From Bathynomus jamesi (lineage: Eukaryota; Arthropoda; Malacostraca; Isopoda; Cirolanidae), in assembly GCA_023014485.1 (NCBI GenBank), contig JAJOZX010000876.1:976501-1040500 (forward strand): a stretch of 64,000 nucleotides of DNA. The letters run 5' to 3'. The translations under genes were made by a program, and so were the position numbers. The notes under the pieces were generated by a model that saw only the letters and a program-made list of their open reading frames with translations, ran no database searches and was not told the DNA's origin. Of this stretch, positions 11,384-21,269 are shown piece by piece (within the stretch, counting starts at the first letter, position 1; the number at the start of each line of letters is the position of its first letter).

Positions 11384-11849
11384 TTAAACTATAACGCTAG
11401 AATTTTTGTATCAATTCTGTATCAATTCTCCGTAGCAATACTCTTTATCAACGCTCTGCATCACTGCACTGTATCACTGTCTGTGTATTAACATATTATA
11501 ATACATAATTATTCCCTACTCGTTTCCTTCTTTATATTTTCATTTCTAAAGACGGGGCCTGGAGAACTTCATTTTCATCATTGATTTATCATAATAATCG
11601 TGTTAACATCAATTAAAATTATACTTAACAGGATTCATTTGTTTTAAAAGCAGATAGTGTGAAAAACCCTTAAATTAATAAGCAAAAATGGCAAAAAATC
11701 ACTAAATCGATCTCATGAACTCAGAACCGAAGTCTGAACTTGGTGACTGCTCATTTTTACTTATTTATGCCCTAAAAAATCAGAAAATAATAGTTTTAAC
11801 TCATGGACAAATTTTGTGTTACACGGTGAATTATTCATTGTTCATTTTT

Positions 11850-11891
<42 letters not shown>

Positions 11892-12056
11892 TTATATTTA
11901 ACTTCGTTCACATTTAAAAATAAAATTTGAAACATCTGATATTCAGAGTTTTTCTACAACAAAAAATGTAATACAAGAAATCTATGGACTTCATGCTCCA
12001 CTAATTCCATTGCTGTGGGTGAGGCTATAAATACCCTCTCACTTCCATTCTGAACT

Positions 12057-12110
<54 letters not shown>

Positions 12111-12885
12111 TATCTAATTCTTTATTGCCGTTTCTCTGGTTTCCAAGATTCGAGATAAGGCATGCACCATTAAATTATATGACTCAGCATCGGGTCATTA
12201 ATTATACGAGCCATGAGAAGGGCGAGTTTTAAATAGCGATAATTAAACGAGTCTTTGTGAAAAGTTACCCGATGAGGTAATATTTTTTTAAAAACCATTT
12301 CCAGTTCCAGACGATTTAATTTACAGGGCATAATAAATTTTACGAAGCTAATTTAGAGGGGTACCATAATTCGCTCTATTTTCACCCACACGTGTCTTCA
12401 ATTTCCTCTGAAAGGTCACATGATGAGGCGTTGATTATTTTTTTAAAATTTATTTATTGTATCGTATAAGAATTCCGCGATACAATATACTTTTATAGAT
12501 GGGAGGAAATGTCTCGAAGGGCTAAAGAATTTCGCGCCCTGATGGTTTTTCTTCCACTTTTATATTTCAGAGCTATAAACCGATTCACATACCATCCTCA
12601 TCTGCCTCTCGCTCTCTTTCTCTCACCCTCTCTCTCTCGCTATCTCTCTCTCTCTCTCTCAGTCGAATACAAGATAAAAAAACAAAGCGTTTCTCTCTCT
12701 CTACGAATGGGGATATCTGACACGTCCCAGATTTCACGAGGCAGCCAATCACACCCCTGTGGGCGGAGCCCAGGACCTCTGTTTGGCCGCTATGCAAACC
12801 TACGCGTTAATCCTCGCCCAAAATTCACTGACAACCGATAGGGAGCTCGCGAATCCTGTGTTGTGGGTTGGTCACAAGCCCCCTT
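11384..12885. other. non-coding, with (TA)n and (CT)n
   Basis: (CA)n/(TA)n at about 11852-11886, (TA)n at about 12063-12104 and (CT)n at about 12608-12661. No coding-like frame. Short open frames here run through microsatellites. Confidence 0.5.
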
Positions 12886-12920
12886 TATTAAAAGGGTCAG
12901 TTCATCTCAGAGCCTCAGTT
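12886..12920 (+). promoter_or_regulatory. candidate Pol II core promoter (TATA-like plus initiator)
   Basis: TATTAAAAG (12886-12894) lies 31 bp before the A of TCAGTT (12915-12920). That matches the arthropod geometry of a TATA element about 30 bp upstream of a TCAGTY initiator. An exon-like segment with a GTAAGT donor follows. Predicted transcription runs rightward into the Polinton. Confidence 0.5.
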
Positions 12921-13133
12921 CGTACGTTTTTTCCGATTAGTGCTTTTCAAATACACACTCTGAGTCAGTTATCGCTCTACAATTCTCCCGATTTATTTGA
13001 AGATCAAGATTTCTACCCATCAGCTGCGCTCCACCTTTTCAACGCGGTGGAACAGAATGAACTTCTATCTACGCAAGTTGTTTCAGAAAATTGTGACAAA
13101 ATGCAAGAACCGTTCAATGAAGACGATATTAAA
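12917..13133 (+). other. candidate exon 1 (mainly 5' UTR) of a rightward Polinton transcript
   Basis: It runs from the initiator to AAAAT|GTAAGTAG, a consensus 5' splice donor at 13134. One frame stays open through it (…VVSENCDKMQEPFNEDDIK), but joined to exon 2 the open frame of exon 2 does not continue back. I therefore favour an untranslated leader. No homology recognised. Confidence 0.4.
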
Positions 13134-13299
13134 ATGTAAGTAGTTAATTTGTGATTATATTCTGCGGTTCATTCATTGTTAACTTATACGTGCCATAATA
13201 AATGCAATTTGAAAATAGATTGTGCTTTATTCTCGGCCTATATATAACGTTTCAATCGGCGTTAACTTATAAAAGGCCACAATAATTGCGTTTTGAAAA

Positions 13300-13338
13300 A
13301 TATTTTAATTATTCTCTGTTTCCCTCGTTGTTATTCCG

Positions 13339-13372
<34 letters not shown>

Positions 13373-13581
13373 TGTTTTATTTGCACATTTCTTGATAATT
13401 TAAAAATTTACAGAAAGTTGTACAGGTAGGATTTTAAAATTACCAAGACTATTAAGAATTGTCTGTGGGTTCGAGACCCGTTGCAGGCAGACGGAGCATA
13501 GCACACCCAACTAATCTTCCTTTTGAGCTGTAAATTAGTGCACTTGCTATTAATTGTTCTCTGTTTCCTTCGTGGCTATTT

Positions 13582-13633
<52 letters not shown>

Positions 13634-13918
13634 TGTTTCATTTGCACATTTCTTGATAATTTAAAAATGTACAGGAAGTTATACAGGTAGGATTTTAGAA
13701 ATATTAAAAACTTAAGAATTATCTGCGGGTTCGAAACCCGTTGCAGGCAGACGGAGCATAGCACACCCAGCTAATCTTACTTTTGAGCTGTAAATTAGCG
13801 TTCTCGCTTTTAATTGTTCTCTAAGATGCCTTAGCACACCTAGCTAATCTTCCTTTTGAGCTGTAAATTAGTGCACTTGCTATTAATTATTCTCTGTTTC
13901 CTTTGTGGTTATTTCGTC

Positions 13919-13949
<31 letters not shown>

Positions 13950-14259
13950 ATATATATATCTAGTGGAGCTTTAATAATACATTTCTCGAAAACTTAAAGA
14001 CAGCTCCCCAGTAGGATTTTAGAAATATTAAAAACTTACAATATAAATATTAAAAACTATTAAGAATTGTCTGCGGGTTCGAGATTCGTTGCAGGCAGAC
14101 AGAACACAGCACACCCAGCTAATCTTACTTTTGAGCTGTAAATTAGCGTACTCGCTTTTAATTATTCTCTGAGATGTCTTAGACACCCAGATAATCTTCC
14201 TTTTGAGCTGTAAATTAGTGTACTTGCTATTAATTATGCTGTTTCCTTCGTGGTTATTT

Positions 14260-14315
<56 letters not shown>

Positions 14316-14460
14316 TGAGCTTTAATAATACTTTTCGATAATTTAAAGACAGCACCGCAGTAGGATTTTAGAAATATTAAAAACTTTTAAGAATTGTCTG
14401 TGGTTCGAGACCCGGTGTCGGCAGACGTTGTCTTAGCACTCTACTTTTGAAAACTGTCAG
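13300..14460 (+). repeat. tandem array of about 270-350-bp units with tRNA-like B box
   Basis: Four units each contain CTGTTTCC(T)TCGTGGTTATTTCGGCA, a (TA)n tract, TTTGCACATTTCTTGATAA or its decayed form, and TAGGATTTTA. Each then has a Pol III-like GGGTTCGAGACCCG and TTTTGAGCTGTAAATTAG. (TA)n lengths differ among units. The array lies inside the predicted first intron. Confidence 0.75.
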
Positions 14461-14554
14461 GATATCTGCTTTTTATTATAATTTTTAAAATTCGTGGCAT
14501 TTTCTCTTATTGTAGCTCTTTGATTAAACTAATTTATTTTACTTAACTTTATAG

Positions 14555-14717
14555 GACCGATGCGGAACTTTCGTGTTATAGCTACTTTTCGTTTTGATGA
14601 AAGGGGAATAAGTGATATGGATGCTTTACCCCACAACCAAACCAGCGATCTGAACACAGAGGTCGTGGTATTGGCTCACATCCGGTCCAACGAATGCCAG
14701 GTCATCGAGGAACTAAT
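14555..14717 (+). CDS. candidate exon 2 of the rightward Polinton transcript
   Basis: It is bounded by TTAACTTTATAG| and |GTAAGTATTT, both consensus splice signals. One frame is open across all 163 bp, with an ATG at 14560 (MRNFRVIATFRFDERGISDM) and an end ...NECQVIEEL that joins in phase to the acidic segment at 20363. No homology recognised. Its position left of the minus-strand capsid cassette and in the same direction as PolB suggests a leader exon of PolB or of a separate early gene. Confidence 0.45.
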
Positions 14718-14828
14718 GTAAGTATTTTTGGGGTTAAGAACAAAACACATTGTATTTTCATTTAATTTATTAAATGGTAGAAAACATGTACAAAGCGGAA
14801 CCAGTGTCCATTAAATAAGTCTTAATGG

Positions 14829-15308
14829 CTACAAATAGGCCTTTACACAATATAGATATACACCTTTACACAATACAGCGGGTGCTAACATATGGGAACC
14901 TTTTTTTATCTGTCTGCATACATTTTTATCATTCATTTCAGTGTTGCACAAATCGAATAATTTTAAAAAATTTATCCCTTCCCACGTGACATGTGCATGA
15001 GAAATGAGAGGGCGTACATCCGCACGTGTTACTATAATATCCTTGAAGGCGATACGGGTTCCATACAATCTCAGGTACATGTATCTGTTCGATAAACTGC
15101 ACAACCACAGAATCATTCCAGGGCTGACGCCGAGTGAGTCAAAATAGTACATTCTTTCCCTATTTTTAAAATAGATTGCAAACCAATGAATCCCCTCACC
15201 CCCCAATGTCGGTGTTAACGATAATCCCGTACCAGTTTCTCGTAGTTGGCAACTTCAATATTTCATTCTTCGCAAACACACCGATAAATTTGGAGCGTGT
15301 GAACGGTC
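14829..15308 (-). pseudogene. Polinton adenovirus-type cysteine protease, frameshifted
   Basis: The minus strand gives FIGVFAKNE...NWYGIIVNTD (about 15300-15205). After a frameshift at about 15205 it gives GIHWFAIYFKN and YYFDSLGVSPG, the His and Asp blocks of the adenovirus-type (C5/C48-like) maturation protease. The expected Cys-Gly block just before INFLKLF is disrupted (about 14985) and appears to need a further frameshift, so the active site is incomplete. The enzyme would process capsid precursors. It is the last gene of the minus-strand cassette, after the major capsid. Confidence 0.8.
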
Positions 15309-15349
15309 ACTTTTCATTACTCTCTGGAGTGTATTCGCGTCCATTTTAA

Positions 15350-16631
15350 AAGTCTGTGACCACGTTCCTGAAACGATCAACTTCTATTAGTGCTGTGATT
15401 CGAGGTAAACTAGCACTTATAGGCGTCTATAGGCTTGGCAAATTCCAACCTGACTGAGATGTTCCACTCTGTTGTGGACTTAAGTGCGTATTTACGCCAG
15501 CAGACAAGTCAGGCGTAATATCAAATGAATAAATGTTAAATTCTTCGACAAATTCTTTCTGCGTTACACCAAACCCAAGCTCGTCACATGCACCTGTATT
15601 ATGAGCCAGATACTATAAGCTCTCGCGAGAGGGAACACAGCGTCTGATGAGTAATCCGTCATAGTCCCTCCCAAAGCGATGCCATTTACGTATAGGTTAT
15701 ATTTTTAAGGCCGAAATTCTCGAATTTAAAGGCACTCTTTTTATATTTTCCATTCGTCGAGGCGTGGTCCTGCATTCCAATTAATATCCTTTTAGGTAGA
15801 ACTCCAAGGGCCACGTTTTCTAGTTGCTTCGAGGCCAACCCGGCGGCACCGTGTATAGTTTGATCTGTACCCTGTTAATTGGGTATTTTACTGTGGCGTG
15901 TATTAAGTCTTTCTCAATTTCTATTTGTTTTGGCGAACTTAATTTCACTCGGCGTATACGCAAATACGCCTCCATTATGTGAATCACAACGGGTTTCGCG
16001 CCCTCTTCTTGATCAGACCCCAGATTTATGCAGATCTCAGGAATCGTGCGGGTAAGCTTCAACTTCATATCCACCCCGTTCATAAGCAGTTTCTCCTGGA
16101 ATGTGAAATCTGTATGAAGACGTCCAAAACATTCGTATATCTTTTTTTTAGAATTTTTAAATTTATCCTTTATACCATTTTCATCTTTAGTATGGTAATA
16201 TCCCTCGGCGGTTAAAAAGGTGTCCTTCGCTTCTTTTGAAAAGTTGAGGACATTTTCCAGATAGGCTCGTAGGTGATAATACCCCGTTCCTGCCGAGATG
16301 TTAACCTGATTTAAATACACCTCACACTGGCTGAATATGGAGTGTAAAAAGTTGGTTTCAGGGTACGCTGAGTAACTATCATCGCAGTCCGTTCCATCAG
16401 AATGGGCTATACGCAGTTTAGCGTACATGTGCATGCAGCTCGGGTCAAAAAAGTAAGGGCCTGAGCTGGGTATCACGAATTCTATAGGGGCACTCGGCGA
16501 ACTAATTGTGTTTAATGGGTTAATTGTAATAAAGTCGCTATGCTCAATAGAGACCTGAGTGGGGGCATATCAAAGAGGGACAGTTCCGATTTACAGCATT
16601 GTGAACTACACGGATGGATGAAACGCGCCAT
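15350..16631 (-). pseudogene. Polinton major capsid protein (double jelly roll), broken
   Basis: It starts at ATG 16629-16631 (MARFIHPCSSQCCKSELSLF), with CCKSELxLF as seen in invertebrate F54H12.2-like capsid proteins. The best stretch (15820-16476) has FLHSIFSQCEVYLN, YYHLRAYLENVLNF, LLMNGVDMKLKLTR and AYLRIRRVKLS. C-terminal pieces continue in other frames: NVALGVLPKRILIGM (about 15800), SFDITPDLSAG (about 15500) and FAKPIDAYK (about 15430). At least four frameshifts separate these blocks (about 16535, 15838, 15695, 15590 and later), so no full-length protein can be made. The virion role is inferred from the family. Confidence 0.85.
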
Positions 16632-16764
16632 GACGAGTCAGAAATAGTGCCACCTCTCTCGACAACTAGTAATCAGCCTATGATTCGTGAGAGTAGTGTC
16701 CTCAGCTTATATCAGTTAAAAAAATGATCAGCCATAGGTTTCATACGCTTAGAGCACTTCTTTT

Positions 16765-17094
16765 TTATTTCCTTTTACGTTTAGCGCCACGTGATGGTAA
16801 CCCCTTCTTCCTGGCAGATCTCTTCTTTCCGCCACCACGCATTTTTCCTTTGCATCTTTGATGATTTCGTCCCGTGTACGTTTTAAATGTTTTTTTGAGC
16901 TTCTTTAGGCTTAGTTCCACCCATTATGTCTTCTGCCGCGTTAAAACCTGTTTGTAACGCCTTCCTCCCTAGGTACTGGCACCCCTCTTCAACAGTGGGA
17001 CAGCGGTGCGTAGTATGGATGAAAAAATGGATCCAAGCCCACTCCCACGCTGGTATCTCACTCCTCGATAGACTGTGAATGGCCTTCGGGTCAT
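16765..17094 (-). pseudogene. Polinton small basic core/minor-capsid-like protein
   Basis: ATG at 17094 opens MTRRPFTVYRGVRYQRGSGL then SILRTAVPLLKRGA, an arrangement typical of the small gene next to Polinton capsid genes. After a stop and frameshift near 16975 comes ALQTGFNAAEDIMGG. It ends with a strongly basic glycine-rich tail (KKRSARKKGLPSRGAKRKRK) and a stop at 16765. It probably binds DNA inside the particle, by analogy with adenovirus core proteins. At least two frameshifts. Confidence 0.65.
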
Positions 17095-17921
17095 TATAAA
17101 CGGAAAGTGTAGTTTCACTGTTAAGCTCCCATCACCGAATGGGAAATTTTTTCCCTCAATCGTTCTTAATATATCGAGATGTTGGTTAATAGATTAGTCG
17201 CAACATTCACATAATGGGGCTTGTCATATGTAATGCTCAAACTTTTCCCTCTATGGTTGGGGATGTGTGCAATGCGCAGCAGGCGCGCCTGGGTGTCCCC
17301 AACAAATTGGTGCTCTACGATATTGCTGTAAATATAGCACATGTCTGGAGGTGGAGCTTTCACCCAATTTCTCCATCTTCAATTGATACATTAAGCTGGA
17401 CAAGTCATGCTGTGCCTCGTGAAAGGTATCTCTTTGGAGAGCTGCGCTATATCGGCCCTCGGCCACAATTGTGAACAGCTCTTTATCTTTAATATTTCTA
17501 CTAAGCGTTGATTTTAACTTCAATGTGCATGCAGGCGTGTCTATGTTTACGACTTCAAAAAGTAAATCGTTTGTCAGGTACGACTTTTCAAGACTCTTGT
17601 TTAACCCCGTCACAATGTCCATGGCTGTATCATAATGGCCGATTCCTAGTCCGAACAGGACTGATCGCATAGTATTGTCTAAGGTTATGCTAATTTTTCG
17701 CACTCATCGATTCTTCTAAGGATCAGAAATATGATTTGCTCATTTTCAAGAGTTAAAAATTTGGAGACTAACTGGAGTTCACATAAACCCACCTCATACG
17801 AATCACGCTCCAATTCAATGGGTCCGTGGAGTTCTGTCACAAAGTTGGCCAGGGTGTTGTTAGGATGTACAGACAGAGAAGAAGAGGACGGGAGTGTGAC
17901 ATAGAAGTGGCTAGGCGCCAT
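17095..17921 (-). pseudogene. Polinton minor capsid (penton-type jelly roll) protein, broken
   Basis: ATG 17919-17921 gives MAPSHFYVTLPSSSSLSVHP, then NTLANFVTELHGPIEL and YEVGLCELQ, the conserved front of the Polinton penton-like protein. A frameshift near 17695 leads to a 150-codon open stretch (17251-17703) and another near 17350 to MCYIYSNIVEHQFVGDTQAR with LLRIAHIP. The last block (NFPFGDGSLTVKLHFP) ends against the next gene at about 17095. It forms vertices of the predicted capsid. It is 9 bp from the integrase stop, consistent with a compact cassette. Confidence 0.8.
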
Positions 17922-17929
17922 GTTGCATA

Positions 17930-18635
17930 CTAATTAAGCTTCATTATTGCAGCAGCTTTTATATAGGTGTTGAAGCTTTCTGGGTAACCCAGCCATTTCA
18001 CCAGGTACATTTTTCTCTTTCCTGAACCTTTGCTGCCTAAAATTTTTTCAATTTTAAACACACTTTTTCCTAAATTAAATGTCACTTTCTGCAACTCCTC
18101 GCGGTAAAAGCCTCCAGCGATCTCTTCCCCATTCAAATCTTCAACATAATACATCATTATCTCGCCTTTAGGTCTCATAGCACGAACTTTAAAAATCTTA
18201 CTTGTCCATCCTTGCTCAAATCCCTTCGCGAATTTATTTCCCGAACGTGATAGCCTTACATGATCATTGATTTTGAAATGTGTAGTGTGGGGTGGCGGTG
18301 CTCCATCTCTTCTCACCTCTGGCAGCGTACCTCTTTCTAAAACTTCGTTAGGTGTTGTGCCAATCGTACGGTGGTGTGAACGGTTGTATGATGATGCCAA
18401 TGACTTTATATATCTGTATGTATTTTTGTGTAAAATAGTGATGCATGCGTTCCTTTATGGTACGTTGAACTCTTTCAGCTAAAGAGGCCTTATGTATAGA
18501 AGTGCTAGTGTAGTAACTGATATTAAACTCTGTCAGCATGTTCTGAAAAGCGCGACCTATAAATTCTTTCCCCATATCCGTACAAAAATAGCCAGGAACC
18601 CTTTCTTCTTTTAACATCAACGTTTTGGTCGTTTA
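17930..18635 (-). pseudogene. Polinton integrase, N-terminally truncated, with chromodomain
   Basis: The minus strand carries GYFCTDMGKEFIGRAFQNML (second catalytic Asp) and SIHKASLAERVQRTIKERMH (catalytic Glu). After a frameshift near 18380 come a basic linker and a C-terminal chromodomain (VFKIEKILGSKGSGKRKMYL followed by VKWLGYPES). The zinc-binding domain and the first catalytic Asp are absent: the coding sequence starts abruptly at about 18630, two bases from the stop of the upstream gene. This suggests a deletion of about 150 or more codons. It would join Polinton DNA to target DNA; the chromodomain may bias targeting (family knowledge). Confidence 0.88.
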
Positions 18636-18636
18636 C

Positions 18637-19324
18637 TTAATATGTTAGCCATGTGCGTATTTTAGAGACACGTGGATAAGGTTGGCCGTTTGTTCTCTTC
18701 TTTCTCTTCTTCAGATACGCTGCTGCTGGGGGCGATGGCGTACTCAGTTGTGACACATGCGAGACTTGATCCAGGTCTTTTAACCTATTCAGATTACCTA
18801 TCAATGTTTTGGGGACATTTATCCTGTTGGTGAGGATTTGTCCCACTTTCTCACCAGATCATGAACAATATCAACGATATTGGATCCTTGTACCCTTGTT
18901 CCTTCAACAATGAACTCGCCTGTATCGGCCCACTGTATGATGGAGTCCTCACTCAATAGATTATAAAGACTTAAGTCTTTATTCCTCAATGTATGTGGGG
19001 GACTGTTTTTTAACACATGTTCGATGTGTTGTGTTCCGTTGTTCTTTGGTTGGTCATCTCTAACGTCGGGCCCAGGTCCTATGTCGCCATGCTCAGCGCT
19101 ACTCGCGCTGTGCCTAATAACCACGGGGAGCTCTGTCGGATTCTTATAATCTTCGTACTCATGAAGAAATTTCTGCAAAGCCTCTTGGTACAAGAGCCTT
19201 TTGCTAGCAACTCGCTTTCCACTCTTTTAAGCCTACTTTTACGGGGTTCTAGAGCCGTGTCTGGAATCTTTGAACTTTACAATGAAGCATACACCTCGTG
19301 CGGAATCACAACCACCTTCTTCAT
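18637..19324 (-). pseudogene. conserved Polinton protein of unknown function
   Basis: ATG at 19322-19324 overlaps the upstream stop (TAATG) and opens MKKVVVIPHEVYASL, a start common to a Polinton/adintovirus-associated protein. An in-frame stop follows at about 19277, then frameshifts lead to LYQEALQKFLHEYEDY (about 19190), SIIQWADTGEFIVEGTRVQG and SNIVDIVHDLVRKW. The last block NRINVPKTLIGNL is in another frame after about 18840. Family recalled from Polinton gene sets. Function unknown; it sits between the small PX-like gene and the integrase. Confidence 0.7.
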
Positions 19325-19647
19325 TATATTAATCTAGTGAATAAAGGACCCAAAACTGAAAATAAGATGGATAGGAATGATCCTCCTCTTTGTACAATAA
19401 TTCGCTTTTTCTTACCCACAGTTTGACTTTTATGAGCGAGCGCTCGTATTATGTTCTTGTAACGACGTAAGAGAGCCTTTTGAGGGGGTTTCATTGGCAC
19501 ATTACATTTTATAACATTAAGACAGATTTCACAGATGCATTTTAAAAAGTCGGAGTCGATATTTTTAACAAACCTCTATTGCAGTGCCCGTGGCAATCGT
19601 TGATAGATTTTTATTAATTCACGATATTTCTTCAGCCTATTTGTCAC
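19324..19647 (-). pseudogene. small Polinton-conserved basic protein with hydrophobic C-terminus
   Basis: About 107 codons in one frame: TNRLKKYRELIKIYQRLPRA, then one in-frame TAG at about 19577. It continues with DFLKCICEICLNVIKCNVPM, KALLRRYKNIIRALAHKS, KKKRIIVQRGGSFLSILFSV and a stop at 19324-19326. The pattern (Cys-rich middle, KKK-xx-VQRGG, hydrophobic end) matches a small protein seen in many Polintons, perhaps membrane-active or a minor virion component (inference). Its first codon is GTG overlapping the ATPase stop (19645-19647), so the original start may be mutated. It is missing only this one nonsense codon to be open. Confidence 0.7.
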
Positions 19648-20273
19648 TCTGGAATATACATCGTTTCAGGTTCGCTTGGGAATATATTCGTTCTTAGAAG
19701 TACACTAAACGTGTTTCGTGGGTGAAGGTCACAAAGCAAATATCTATAACGCTGGCTTGTGGCTTCTTTATAAACCTCCAAAAACTCCTTACTTTGATTC
19801 GGGAACATTTGATTGGCTAATACCCCAATTTGTGACACATCTCTACGTTGTGCGAATAAGACTAGATATTGTGTATTTAGTGATACATCGCTCATGTATC
19901 TATTTTTGAAAAATAGATTCTGGTTGATGAAGAACACACTTATGTTAAGATGGTGGGGGAACACTGTAAATGTCTCGGCAAACGTCTTATCCATTTCCAA
20001 CATGAGATCGTCAATTACAATAACTGTATGCTCATTACCTTTTAACGAATTAACATCATATACACCCTTGTGGAACAAAATTTCATCTTGGTACTCGTTG
20101 AACACTGACTGATACGTCAAATAGCACCATATTACTTTATGCACTAATTTTGAGAACATCTCCCCCTTATCTTTAATGATTTTAAGCATAAATACAGTTT
20201 TTCCACATCCTGTAGGGCCAGATATAATACATGTGGAGGGGCTTGTGAACTTGAATTTTTCTACAGATTCCAT
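19644..20273 (-). CDS. Polinton packaging ATPase (FtsK/HerA, A32-like)
   Basis: This intact frame of about 209 codons from ATG 20271-20273 (MESVEKFKF) to TGA at 19644-19646 has Walker A IISGPTGCGKTVFML (about residues 17-31), Walker B TVIVIDDLM and the sensor-like VFFINQNLFFKN. Length and motifs match Polinton/poxvirus-A32-type genome-packaging ATPases. It is the first gene of the minus-strand cassette and overlaps the next gene by a few bases. It is the only structural-cassette gene here without a visible break. An in-frame GTG three codons upstream is less likely as start. Confidence 0.9.
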   Translation of the reverse strand: MESVEKFKFTSPSTCIISGPTGCGKTVFMLKIIKDKGEMFSKLVHKVIWCYLTYQSVFNEYQDEILFHKGVYDVNSLKGNEHTVIVIDDLMLEMDKTFAETFTVFPHHLNISVFFINQNLFFKNRYMSDVSLNTQYLVLFAQRRDVSQIGVLANQMFPNQSKEFLEVYKEATSQRYRYLLCDLHPRNTFSVLLRTNIFPSEPETMYIPE

Positions 20274-20362
20274 CTCTAACACGTCACACCCCTAAGTGGG
20301 TCATTTACAAAATATTACAAATTTTGAGTGCTGCTCCTAATATTTTGTTTTCTTCTTCCACA

Positions 20363-20938
20363 GAACCGTGAATGACGACGATGTACACCACCCCATATCA
20401 CAGACGAACCCGATGATCGTGCAGCTACAGAACCCTTCCCCGATGACGACCCCTAACCTGCGACACCTGTAGCATGCAACAGTTCAAAGCGGAAGCATGA
20501 AGAGTCCTCCACGTCAGGTATAAAGCGTGCCAGGATTGCTCCGGTTGTTAGACCCCAGTAATAGAGCCCCAATCCTCTACGTCTTACGACACAACCCCCA
20601 CAATAGTACCTTCCTCAAATATGCCCCATTGTTCAGTTCTGGGGACTTCCTCCACAGCAGCTTCTCATAGTGTGGAGGATGGTATAGCATTCGAGTTGAT
20701 GCGCACCGCTACCCCCACCCCTGCCCTGACTAGAAATCGGTACGTGGTCAGGGTTGACCCTGGATCCCTGTATACCATCGGACTGCGGCGCGTAGTTGAA
20801 CGTATTGTGGAGTTTGCCCTCCTTCAGAACTGCGACGAACGTGAAGTCCGGACGAGGTTATCCTTCAGGTTCGGGTCAGATGATGGGGACGATTTTTGGG
20901 TGGTAATAAAAGTTCAGCGAGACGTTTGGCGGCTGTAG
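20363..20938 (+). pseudogene. candidate exon 3 / PolB leader region
   Basis: A strong 3' splice signal (TTTTGTTTTCTTCTTCCACAG) precedes 20363. In phase with exon 2 the segment reads TVNDDDVHHPISQTNPMIVQ and stops at about 20471. Other frames then give a nuclear-localisation-like KRKHEESSTSGIKRARI (about 20489-20539) and an open stretch 20621-20938 with VVRVDPGSLYTIGLRRVVER. The compositional match to the acidic and basic leaders of Polinton PolB genes suggests a frameshifted N-terminal part. Low similarity; function not established. Confidence 0.4.
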
Positions 20939-21195
20939 ACCTAGAATATATCTTGGGACGTATAATGCAGACGACTATTTTAGAATCATATTTTAACTGT
21001 ATTTATGCATGGGCAGAAAGCATATGACATAATTGCTGACCAATCAGACCCCACAAATTATCTTTAACTCCACCTATTTACTTAATAAAATTTTGATTGG
21101 CTGATAATTTTGACACAGTAAGTTCCTCCTGATTATCATATGAACAGCACAGCATAATCCTAGAAAAATCGGAGCTATTAGAAATAAATAAAGTT

Positions 21196-21262
21196 AATGT
21201 AGTACGACCGTACTACACAGGATCCGGCTACGGCTCGTGCGTGTAGTACGGGCGTACTTCAC
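21196..21262. repeat. nested palindromes GTAGTACG..CGTACTAC
   Basis: GTAGTACG-AC-CGTACTAC (21199-21216) and a diverged second copy GTGTAGTACGGGCGTACTT (21241-21259) are inverted about a short G/C-rich centre, followed by GGGGCCAAGGGGTTAA. It resembles the terminus of a short inserted element between the PolB leader and PolB. Not assigned to a family. Confidence 0.5.
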
Positions 21263-21269
21263 CGGGGCC

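Noticed and set aside
12509..12841. open frame MSRRAKEFRALMVFLPLLYF...
   Set aside because: Runs through (CT)n and ends without homology or splice support; it lies upstream of the predicted transcription start.
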